Shown here in pieces: positions 8,551 to 16,223 of a stretch of DNA of 64,000 nucleotides. The notes under the pieces are model-generated. The model did not search any database. It was not told where the DNA came from and was given only the letters and a program-made list of their open reading frames with translations. The stretch's first letter is position 1. The number at the start of each line of letters is the position of its first letter. The position numbers were made by a program, and so were the translations under genes. The stretch is from NCBI RefSeq assembly GCF_003946045.1, contig NZ_RHNW01000005.1:124001-188000 (forward strand), in the 5' to 3' direction. The stretch comes from Levilactobacillus mulengensis (GTDB taxonomy: Bacteria > Bacillota > Bacilli > Lactobacillales > Lactobacillaceae).

Positions 8551-8582
8551 ATTTTGCTTTCAGTGTACACCTTTTGCCTTGC
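8551..8582 (-). promoter_or_regulatory. Conserved upstream element containing GTGTACAC (copy 1)
   Basis: On the minus strand the core AGGTGTACACTG, with flanking GGCAA and GCAAA, is repeated almost unchanged at 13066-13097, about 250-310 bp upstream of the two paralogous surface-protein genes. GTGTACAC is palindromic, so a shared repressor or activator site is likely. Nothing else is recognised in the 8313-8730 gap, which is AT-rich. Confidence 0.5.
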
Positions 8583-8732
8583 ATAATAAATACTATAGTT
8601 TGATAATCATTATATTAAGGATGAAGTAATTGTATATAACACTCATAAAATGGTAATTACAGAATAAATGTTTGTGGGTCACCGTATCATAAGTGGGTAG
8701 TTACGGAAGGTCACACCATAAGTACAACACGG

Positions 8733-8770
8733 CAAACAAACAGGCCTCGAAATCATCGAGGCCTGTTTGC
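8733..8770 (-). terminator. Terminator after merR
   Basis: 13-bp hairpin AAACAGGCCTCGA / TCGAGGCCTGTTT. On the minus strand it is followed by a T-rich tract and it lies just after the merR stop codon. Confidence 0.85.
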
Positions 8771-8779
8771 TTATGCCGC

Positions 8780-9160
8780 TCACATCACCGCACTGTCTCC
8801 AGCTAAATACCGCTCAAGCTTATGGTCAATCACTTTCAGCTGTTCCTGCTTATCAGCAATCGCAGCGACGACTTGCTTACGCTGTTCGCGCATTAATTCA
8901 ATTCGTTGCGGCAAGCTGCTAGTGCCTTCACGTACTAAGGCCGTGTAGTGTTGGAGTTCAACGATTGACATGCCAGCTTCTCGCAAATAATGCAGATTAG
9001 TTATCCAGTGTAGGTCCTCATCATTAAAGACCCGTTGATTATTTTCATTGCGTTTTTCTGGTGGTAATAAGCCACACTCTAAGTAATACCGGACTGTTCG
9101 AATAGTAACATTAGCGGCTTTCGCAAACGCACCAATCCGCATCAATTTATTATTTGCCAT
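8780..9160 (-). CDS. MerR-family transcriptional regulator
   Basis: 126 aa from ATG 9160, chosen because GGGAGGTC precedes it; a longer frame to 9241 has no ribosome-binding site and would overlap the divergent gene. The N-terminus (MRIGAFAKAANVTIRTVRYY) is a standard MerR winged helix, followed by a coiled-coil dimerisation helix. It lacks the Cys cluster of metal-sensing members, so it probably senses an organic or redox signal. It is divergent from an SDR oxidoreductase gene whose promoter has the 19-bp spacer typical of MerR targets; regulation of that gene is inferred. Confidence 0.9.
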   Translation of the reverse strand: MANNKLMRIGAFAKAANVTIRTVRYYLECGLLPPEKRNENNQRVFNDEDLHWITNLHYLREAGMSIVELQHYTALVREGTSSLPQRIELMREQRKQVVAAIADKQEQLKVIDHKLERYLAGDSAVM

Positions 9161-9166
9161 TTCGAC

Positions 9167-9197
9167 TTGACCTCCCGTTACGTTAGGCTGATATAGT
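9167..9197 (+). promoter_or_regulatory. MerR-type promoter of the SDR gene
   Basis: TTGACC (9167-9172) and TATAGT (9192-9197) are separated by 19 bp, the over-long spacer of MerR-activated promoters. An imperfect inverted repeat CCTCCCG-TTA-CGTTAGG (9171-9187) lies in the spacer. The neighbouring merR gene is the obvious regulator. Confidence 0.75.
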
Positions 9198-9224
9198 AAA
9201 TCCATCATAACAGAAAAGGAAGCT

Positions 9225-9940
9225 ATGGATATGACTATCAAGACATTAATTACTGGTGCTGATCGCGGGATGGGTTATGAATTAGCCCTGGAACTTGGTT
9301 TGAAGGGCCAGTCTATCTATGTTGGTTCGAGGAATTTAGCTCGTGGTCAGGCCGCTGTTGCCCAGCTCGAGGCTGCTGGTGTTCAAGCTCAGGCGGTCCA
9401 GTTAGACGTGACCGACCATGAGTCGATTGTTGCCGCGAAAACGAGTATCGCTAATTTAGATATTCTCATCAATAATGCGGTATTGCCGTTGATCATGAGA
9501 CTAAGCCGTCAGAACTATCACTAGACGCAATTCGGCAAGATTTTAACGTAAATTATTTTGGCTTGATTGACGTCACACAGGTCTTCTTACCACTTTTGAA
9601 AGCAGCGCCGGCTGGCCGGATTATCAATATCTCCAGTGCGGTGGGGTCATTGACGCTGGCCAGCGATGCCAGCACCAGCATTCACAAGCTACAAGCATCT
9701 GGCTACCAGGCTTCTAAGTCAGCGGTCAATATGTTTACCATCAAACTCGCCGCGGAACTTGAGGGCACGTCTATCACGGTAAATGCCGTCAATCCTGGTT
9801 GGGTAGACACCAGTTTTGGCGGTGGTGGCGGTAATCGGACCGTGCAAGTGGGGGTGGCGCGGACCGTGGAATTGGCCACTTCTGATGCGTTAACTGATTC
9901 TGGTACGTTTTCGGATATCGATGGTATTGTGCCTTGGTAA
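9225..9940 (+). pseudogene. SDR-family oxidoreductase broken by a 1-nt deletion
   Basis: Short-chain dehydrogenase/reductase of about 239 residues if restored. The N-terminal piece has the Rossmann motif TGADRGMGYEL. The C-terminal piece has SSAVGS and the catalytic GYQASK (YxxxK) and NPGWVDT. The break is at about 9478, inside the codon for Ala of the conserved NNAG: one added base restores NNAGIAVDHETKPSELSL through into LDAIRQDF and the second half. All other motifs are intact, so the lesion is either recent or a sequencing error. The gene is divergent from merR and under a MerR-type promoter. Substrate unknown. Confidence 0.88.
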
Positions 9941-10037
9941 TCGGCTCAAAGCAAGTACGATAAATTAAGCAGATAAGGTCATCTCTAGAAGAGAAAATCA
10001 CTATTTTAGACAAGGTAGCTTAACAACTTCAAACCAG

Positions 10038-10079
10038 AGTCAATTGCCCCTGAATGAGTCCAGAGGCAATTGACTTTCT
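10038..10079 (+). terminator. Terminator after the SDR locus
   Basis: Hairpin AGTCAATTGCC / GGCAATTGACT followed by TTTCT, 100 bp beyond the SDR stop codon. Confidence 0.7.
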
Positions 10080-10153
10080 AGATAGAATGCCATATATTGA
10101 AAATTATGGAACGGGTATTAGGTGAATAAACAAAAATTAGGAGACGTGACTAC

Positions 10154-10693
10154 ATGTCTGAAATTGCTGCACTAGAAATTTTAGTCAAACTAAAGGACGT
10201 TAAACCGGCAGTCTCACGGAAGTTAATCGTTCCCGTGACAATTCGTTATGACCAGCTCCACGTGTTGTTGCAATTGGCCTTTGGCTGGACCAATTCCCAT
10301 CTGTATAGTTTTCGAGCAAAGCATCAACAAGACCGAGAATACGTGGGTTATGTGGACGATATGGATATCAGCGGCGAGCAAGTTTTAGCCAGCCAAGCCT
10401 ATGTCTATCCGGATTTACAGCAGAACGAAATTTTATACACGTATGATTTCGGCGAAGACTGGGAGCACGTGATTACCTTAAAGCGTGCTCTAACATTTGA
10501 TGAAATTCAAGACGTTCAGGTGCCAAGCTGTACCTGGAGTCGGGGAGCCAATCGTGCTGAAGATGGGCAGGACGCAGAGGACGCACTGGAGTTCAATCGT
10601 CAAAGTTTGAATCAGGAACTTGCCTTATGGTCTCGTGCGGGTGAACAAATGATCCGGGCAGATGATTTGGGATTGATACCTAAGTTTTATTAG
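10154..10693 (+). CDS. Plasmid pRiA4b ORF-3-like protein
   Basis: 179 aa, ATG preceded by TAGGAGA. It matches the PRiA4_ORF3 fold in its typical segments: LKDVKPAVSRKLIVP at the N-terminus, LHVLLQLAFGWTNSHLYSF, and YTYDFGEDWEHVITL in the middle. The usual Cys/Pro-rich motif near the C-terminus (PPEDvGG type) is altered to VPSCTWSRGANRAEDG, so this is a divergent member. Family members occur on chromosomes, plasmids and near insertion sequences; their biochemical function is not known. It stands alone between two terminators, and no transposase is near it. Confidence 0.82.
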   Translation: MSEIAALEILVKLKDVKPAVSRKLIVPVTIRYDQLHVLLQLAFGWTNSHLYSFRAKHQQDREYVGYVDDMDISGEQVLASQAYVYPDLQQNEILYTYDFGEDWEHVITLKRALTFDEIQDVQVPSCTWSRGANRAEDGQDAEDALEFNRQSLNQELALWSRAGEQMIRADDLGLIPKFY

Positions 10694-10728
10694 GCGAAAT
10701 GCGCAATCCGTCATTATAGAAAGCAACA

Positions 10729-10763
10729 GGGTCGCTCAACAACAGTTGGGGTGGCCCTTTTTA
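10729..10763 (+). terminator. Terminator of the pRiA4b-like gene
   Basis: GGGTCGCTCAAC paired with GTTGGGGTGGCCC using several G-U pairs, then TTTTTATT. Confidence 0.7.
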
Positions 10764-10768
10764 TTGTG

Positions 10769-10828
10769 AAAAAGCCCCTCTAGTCAGACATGCGTTGTTA
10801 CATGCGTGTCCACCTAGAGGGGCTTTTG
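10769..10828. terminator. Bidirectional terminator
   Basis: AAAGCCCCTCTAG / CTAGAGGGGCTTT with A and T tracts on both sides. It would also terminate the minus-strand gene ending at 10881. The loop carries a short direct repeat CATGCGT. Confidence 0.85.
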
Positions 10829-10880
10829 TTCACTATAGAACGTTCATTTCAAAATCATCGATTCAACCAATAACGCCAAA

Positions 10881-12767
10881 TCAATCCTCATCATGCCGAC
10901 GACGGCGTTCACCAAAGAACCAAGCGAAGGCACCTGCTGCAACGATAGCGGCACCCCAGAGGTAGAATGGCTGTGTATCGGTCCTCTTATCCGCAATTGA
11001 AGTCGTATCAGCCGCGCCTGCTTGTTGCGTAGTTGGGCTGGTGCTGGCTGACTTGGATTGCTTAGCAGACTTAGTTGTGTTTTGAACAGGGGATGTGGCC
11101 GCGGTAGTCGCAGCTTGCGCAACGGTGTCACCAGTGACCTGGGTAAAGGCATGCGTGGCAGCTGGAATAACGGCGGTCACTACGCCCAAGGCCGCTTGAC
11201 CCTGGTTAGTCATAAAGGTCAGGACGGATGCTCCCTGATGATTCCCAGAACGTGAGATCGTCAAGGTTGCGCGGTGCTTGGTTGCCGACGAGGAGTTAGT
11301 CGTCGTTACCGCTGCTGGGGTCGACGTTGTAGTTGCTTGATTAGCTGATTTTTCAACCGTTGTGGTAGTTTCAGGCGAAGGCTCGTCAGCTGTCACGGTG
11401 GTCGCGCCAGCATTAGTTTCCGAGGCTGCCACTTGGGCAGGCGTCGTGGTGCCAGGCTGACTACCGATACTGTGCGTATCGCCTGTGGTGATCACGGTAT
11501 CCAGTGCCTTTTGACGAGCGGTAGCTAGCGCTTGGTCAGCCGCGGTCTTAGTCTTATTAGCCTGATTGAGGGTGTCTTGCGCCGCACTTAATTTCGCTTG
11601 GACATCGCTCAGATTCTGGTTAGCCGTGTCACTGGCGGCTTGGGCGTCCTGAAGCGCCTTCTTGGCTGTAGTGACAGCGGTATCCGCAACACTAGCCGCG
11701 CTTGACGCGGTGTTAAATGTTTCTTGAGCGGCACTCGCGGCTTGGTTAGCGTTCGAAGCCGCCGCTTGGGTTTTGGTAACGGTGGCAGCGAGACTCGGCT
11801 GGCTGGCCGTGGCTGATTGCGCGGCGGAAGCGGCTGTGGAGCTATCGGCAGCGGTACTGTCGGCGGCAGTTTGGTATGCCAGCAGGGCTGCGTACGCTTC
11901 ATAGTTAGCTAGGGCCTGAGCTGATCTTGGGACTTCAATTGCGACTAGGTCTTGTAGGTCTTTGCGGATGATTTGTGCGGTGTCAAGATCAGTCGTGTGT
12001 AACTCGGTTTGGAGATCATACGTATTTCCTGAAGCAATCGCATCATTTTCTCTTTGTAAATGGGCGCTGTCGTCGTGGACAACTTCTGCCCAGTCTTCAG
12101 AACGCTGTTTCAAGTCAATGAGTACGGTTTGTTCTAAGACACTAGTGTCTTGGCTGAGGTCTATTTTCTTAGGTAAGTATGCAGTTATTTTAAGTAAATA
12201 AGCAGCATTGGATGACGTCGCTGCGGAAAGGTCTGATTGATGCGCGGCGAGGGCTGCTTGAGCCTCTGCCGCAGCGTTGGCGGCCTTTTGAGCGGCGGTG
12301 ATGGAAACTTGAGCCGCTGAACTATTGGAGACAGCCTGGCTATTGGCGGCGTTGGCCGTTTGGGCGGTCTGGTTAGCGGTGTCTAGCGCTGACTGGGCCG
12401 CTGATTTAGAACTCGCGGCTGAACTTTGGGTAGTGGTCGCGTCACTAAGCGTCTTTTGGGCACCGGATACGGCCTGTGACTGTTGATTAGCCGTGGCCGC
12501 AGCTGCAGTAGCCGCTGAAGAAGCGGCGACAACGTTATTTTTGGCCGTCTCAGCGGCTGCGTCAGCCGTAGCGGCGGCACTGCTGGCAGTTTGAACATCG
12601 GCTGAGGTCTCGACTTGCGGGTTTAAATCGTCCTGTGAGGCTTGATTAACAGTAGCGGTATTGTTGGTGGTTGGCGTTGTGGCGGCGTTTGCAAGCACAT
12701 TATTGGTCATAATGGTACCGGCAAGCACCGCGGTTGTTCCAGCGACAAGTTGAATGGCTTTTTTCAT
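10881..12767 (-). CDS. Coiled-coil membrane-anchored surface protein, paralog of 4713-8312
   Basis: 628 aa. The first 33 residues are nearly the same as in the protein at 4713-8312 (MKKAIQLVAGTTAVLAG), with a signal peptide ending at ANAA. Ala/Ser-rich heptad segments (about 50-190 and 310-420) flank a different helical insert (about 190-300, with YLPKKIDLSQD and QRSEDWAEVVHDD), in place of the SEC10/PgrA-like domain. The C-terminus has the same SRSGN...SVLTF...VTGDTVAQAA module, one transmembrane segment and RRRRHDED, again without LPxTG. A copy of the GTGTACAC element lies upstream, so the two genes are probably co-regulated. Binding partner unknown. Confidence 0.82.
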   Translation of the reverse strand: MKKAIQLVAGTTAVLAGTIMTNNVLANAATTPTTNNTATVNQASQDDLNPQVETSADVQTASSAAATADAAAETAKNNVVAASSAATAAAATANQQSQAVSGAQKTLSDATTTQSSAASSKSAAQSALDTANQTAQTANAANSQAVSNSSAAQVSITAAQKAANAAAEAQAALAAHQSDLSAATSSNAAYLLKITAYLPKKIDLSQDTSVLEQTVLIDLKQRSEDWAEVVHDDSAHLQRENDAIASGNTYDLQTELHTTDLDTAQIIRKDLQDLVAIEVPRSAQALANYEAYAALLAYQTAADSTAADSSTAASAAQSATASQPSLAATVTKTQAAASNANQAASAAQETFNTASSAASVADTAVTTAKKALQDAQAASDTANQNLSDVQAKLSAAQDTLNQANKTKTAADQALATARQKALDTVITTGDTHSIGSQPGTTTPAQVAASETNAGATTVTADEPSPETTTTVEKSANQATTTSTPAAVTTTNSSSATKHRATLTISRSGNHQGASVLTFMTNQGQAALGVVTAVIPAATHAFTQVTGDTVAQAATTAATSPVQNTTKSAKQSKSASTSPTTQQAGAADTTSIADKRTDTQPFYLWGAAIVAAGAFAWFFGERRRRHDED

Positions 12768-13065
12768 AAAGATGATCTCCCTTGGAAATAAAAGAATTCG
12801 AAATTTACGAATAGGACGAGTGGTTATCGTCCCGACCAGAAGTGATTTCTAAATTTACGTGGCAACGGTTATAAAAAATACATAGAAGTCAGCTAACGAC
12901 CCTAATGCGGTGACGCCCCCGATTTACTTAAATACATGAAGGTGGTTAGTTAGGGTGACTATCGGCGGTGTACTAGTCATAATGCTGCGGTAGCCAGTGT
13001 GATATTGTTCTGCCTAAGGTTGAAAACAAAGAAAATTTTTCCTGCGTGGCAAGTCTGTCTAGTCT

Positions 13066-13097
13066 TATTTGCCTCCAGTGTACACCTGTTGCCCTTA
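13066..13097 (-). promoter_or_regulatory. Conserved upstream element containing GTGTACAC (copy 2)
   Basis: Nearly the same as 8551-8582: minus-strand core CAGGTGTACACTGG with flanking GGGCAA and GCAAATA. The rest of the 616-bp gap 12768-13385 shows no gene; a TATAAT-like sequence at about 13333 may serve the next gene. Confidence 0.5.
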
Positions 13098-13385
13098 ATA
13101 GATGCATACTAAGTTTTTTAACCGGTGGAATCATCTATATTGGGGTTAGGTTGATAGATAAAGTGCATACAAAAAAACTGATATGACGAGCGTTAATTCC
13201 GTTTGCTCAAGTAAATATTGAACCTGCTTGAAGGAATGGTATTGGCTTGTTGCCACTGCCAATAACGGAATGATGCGAACCGTGTATATTACATAAAGTT
13301 AATATTCAGAATGCGCTTTCATATTCCTGATGATATAATTAACAAAGACAGTAAACTAATATAAATCTGAGTAGGAGGCTACATG

Positions 13386-15932
13386 ATGTTGTGGAGAAGG
13401 CTAGCGGTGTTGCTGGTGAGCTTAGCGATTGGCATCAGTGTACCGATTGGACTGACAGAAACGTCGGTAACAGGCGATACGACGGTTGCGCGGGCTGCAA
13501 ATACGGATTACAGTGGCACCCTGGGAACCTGTACGTGGCAATTAACGGCAGATGGGAAGACGTTAACGATTGATGGTGGTAGTGGTGGAATTTTGCCAGA
13601 GGGTGGCCCAGGAGAAGGGGGCGGCAGTAAAGATGGCATTATTCAACAGGCTATTGGTAAACAATTGCAGCTTAAGGGTGCTATTTTTGATATAGCTAAA
13701 TTGCGCAATCTAGAAACTGTTAATTTGACTGGTAAAATTAAAACTGGTAAGAGTGCAGAAAGACTGTTCGCAGATTTCCCGTCAGTCAGTAATCAAGAAG
13801 TAATGCTTAATGGTTTAGAGAATCTAGATACGAGTGATACCACCAACATGGCTGGCATGTTTAACGACACGCAGTTTAAGTCTTTAGACTTATCGAAATT
13901 CAATACCAAAAGTGTTACGGACATGTCAGATATGTTTACGAATTCTTGGTTCCTAACGACACTTGACCTTTCTAGTTTTGATACAGAAAATGTTACCAAT
14001 ATGGCGAGGATGTTTTCAACCTGTCCTGGAATTCAGGCACTGGATTTATCTAGTCTCAACACGGGAAAGGTTACAGATATGTCAGGAATGTTTCTGGAAG
14101 ATAGTTCGTTACAGGTGTTGAATCTATCAAGTTTTAATACTGAAAATGTGACGACTATGTGGGAGATGTTTGCTGGGCTTAGTGGCTTAAATCAAAGTAA
14201 CAGTCTAGTCTTGGGTGATGAATTTGATACGCATAACGTTACTAATATGAGACAAATGTTTTCAGGAGCTGGCATGCCAGCGCTGAACCTAGAGAAGTTT
14301 GACACTTCAAATGTGACTGACATGAGTAGCACGTTTAGTGGTATGCATAATTTGACTCAAATAGATGTGTCTAAACTCAACACATCAAAGGTTATACTTA
14401 TGGATGATATGTTTTCTAACGAAGATAATCTAGCAAGTATCAAATTTGGTGGAAAATTCGATAGCAGTCACGTCCAGTCCATGTCGGGGATGTTTAGTGA
14501 CACTAAAAAGTTAAATAATTTAGATCTTAGTGGACTCAATACTCGTGGTGTGACTAACATGCGTGCTATGTTCCAAAGGGCAACGGGTCTTGTTACGCAA
14601 GATCTGTCCACACTTGATACATCTAAGGTTACTGACTTTAGTTTTATGTTTGACGGAGATACTAATTTACAAGGCATAAACGTTTCTTCGTTTGACACCA
14701 GAAACGGTACAGATTTCAATCAGATGTTTCAAGAATGTACGAGCCTAAAAAAACTTGATTTATCGAGCTTCGATACAGCAAATGCTGTCAGAACTTATGG
14801 TGACATGGAGGACTACACGAATGGACTCTATCTCATGTTTAATAGTGATACAAGTCTAACCAGCCTAGATATTTCCGGATTTACCATGACGTATGATCAA
14901 GCAAGTGATCGATATACGGAAACTGACGGTATGTTTTCTGAGAACAACCACCTCTCGCGGTTGGTGTTAGGGCCTAACGTGCGTTTTGTTAAGATACGTG
15001 AATATTCTTCGGGCCCACAACTGCCTAACATAACTGCGAATAAGGTCTACACAGGCAAATGGGAGGCTGTCGGCGCTGGTACGGAGGAAAATCCCAAGGG
15101 GAAAACTTACGCAACCAGTGACGATTTGGTCAATGCCTACATGGGGGATGCACGGCCAACTGGGAAACAAGTCTATGTCTGGGAGCCAGTCAAACGGCCA
15201 GTGACACCACCAGCACCGTCGTTACCTGGTACTGGAACGGTAACCCCTAATCCTATCCCCGATAAAGTCTTCAAGGGCAGTAGCCTCGATGCGATTAAGA
15301 AAATTGGGCTTTACCGGCGGCCGACATTTACCAAGAGGAATCGGATTACCTGGTATGATAAGGCACCGCGAACGCGGCAACCGCAGTTTGTGGTCGTTGG
15401 TAAAGCGACTTCAAAACACGGTGTTGCGCGGTATCAGGTCCGAGACGTTAACCATCATTCAAAGACCTATCGACTGACAGGGTACGTGACGACACGGTCA
15501 GAGTATGTGACGCCGACTTATTTATCGCAGACTAGCAGTAAAGACGTGATTACAGTCATCAATCCGCAAGGCGTAAATGGGTATCAGCAGGCCAATTTGA
15601 CCCAGAAACGTAAGCATTATCGGCAGGGTCAGCAGTTGAAAGTCAAACGGATTGTCACGCACAATTTAACGACACGTTTCCAATTGACGAATGGCCAATA
15701 TGTGACGGCTAATCGGCAATGGGTGCAGAACGGCCAGCGACGTTATCCGCGAAAAATTACCACGAAGCACACGATTTGGCGTTACCAGGATGTGAATTTC
15801 AAAAAGGCAACGCATCACTATCGTCGCCATCAGCAATTAAAAGTTCACGGTTGGGACTACTCTGATCATGGGACTTTGCGTTACCGCGTGGCTGGCGGGT
15901 ATGTGACGGCGAATGCGCGGTTCATTAAATAA
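13386..15932 (+). CDS. BspA-like surface protein with DUF285-type repeats and DUF5776-like tail
   Basis: 848 aa with AGGAGG 7 nt before ATG 13386 (an ATG at 13383 is 4 nt away). The signal peptide ends near ARAA. About twelve roughly 24-residue repeats of the form LDLSSFDTxNVTxMxxMF (about 145-520) match the BspA/DUF285 class found in surface proteins of lactobacilli and mycoplasmas. A Pro-rich hinge (VTPPAPSLPGTGTVTP) leads to a basic C-terminal domain with repeats ending QYVTANRQWV and GYVTANARFIK, resembling DUF5776, which probably binds the wall non-covalently. There is no LPxTG or C-terminal membrane segment. Codon use looks more AT-rich than in the neighbouring metabolic genes. Ligand unknown. 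Confidence 0.85.
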   Translation: MLWRRLAVLLVSLAIGISVPIGLTETSVTGDTTVARAANTDYSGTLGTCTWQLTADGKTLTIDGGSGGILPEGGPGEGGGSKDGIIQQAIGKQLQLKGAIFDIAKLRNLETVNLTGKIKTGKSAERLFADFPSVSNQEVMLNGLENLDTSDTTNMAGMFNDTQFKSLDLSKFNTKSVTDMSDMFTNSWFLTTLDLSSFDTENVTNMARMFSTCPGIQALDLSSLNTGKVTDMSGMFLEDSSLQVLNLSSFNTENVTTMWEMFAGLSGLNQSNSLVLGDEFDTHNVTNMRQMFSGAGMPALNLEKFDTSNVTDMSSTFSGMHNLTQIDVSKLNTSKVILMDDMFSNEDNLASIKFGGKFDSSHVQSMSGMFSDTKKLNNLDLSGLNTRGVTNMRAMFQRATGLVTQDLSTLDTSKVTDFSFMFDGDTNLQGINVSSFDTRNGTDFNQMFQECTSLKKLDLSSFDTANAVRTYGDMEDYTNGLYLMFNSDTSLTSLDISGFTMTYDQASDRYTETDGMFSENNHLSRLVLGPNVRFVKIREYSSGPQLPNITANKVYTGKWEAVGAGTEENPKGKTYATSDDLVNAYMGDARPTGKQVYVWEPVKRPVTPPAPSLPGTGTVTPNPIPDKVFKGSSLDAIKKIGLYRRPTFTKRNRITWYDKAPRTRQPQFVVVGKATSKHGVARYQVRDVNHHSKTYRLTGYVTTRSEYVTPTYLSQTSSKDVITVINPQGVNGYQQANLTQKRKHYRQGQQLKVKRIVTHNLTTRFQLTNGQYVTANRQWVQNGQRRYPRKITTKHTIWRYQDVNFKKATHHYRRHQQLKVHGWDYSDHGTLRYRVAGGYVTANARFIK

Positions 15933-15947
15933 GAATGCGTAGAAGGC

Positions 15948-15982
15948 AGCAAAGTCAGTGAATTTGGCTTTGCTGTTTTTTG
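15948..15982 (+). terminator. Terminator of the BspA-like gene
   Basis: AGCAAAGTC / GGCTTTGCT hairpin with GTTTTTTG, 16 nt after the stop codon. Confidence 0.8.
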
Positions 15983-16223
15983 TTTAATAAGCTAGTCAGA
16001 GATTCTAAGTATGGGGCGAACTATGATTGTGATAACAATGGAGATAGCAGTTAAAACAGTTTAGCAATCACCACAACACTTTCATTGTGTAACATAGCAA
16101 TGGTATTAATAATATAATAAAATACATATGATGTTCATAAGTTATTCACAAATCACTGATATTCTGAAATCACTCGAAAAAAGAAAACAGCTCGCGACTC
16201 ACAGGGATAGGGAGGATTGCCTC

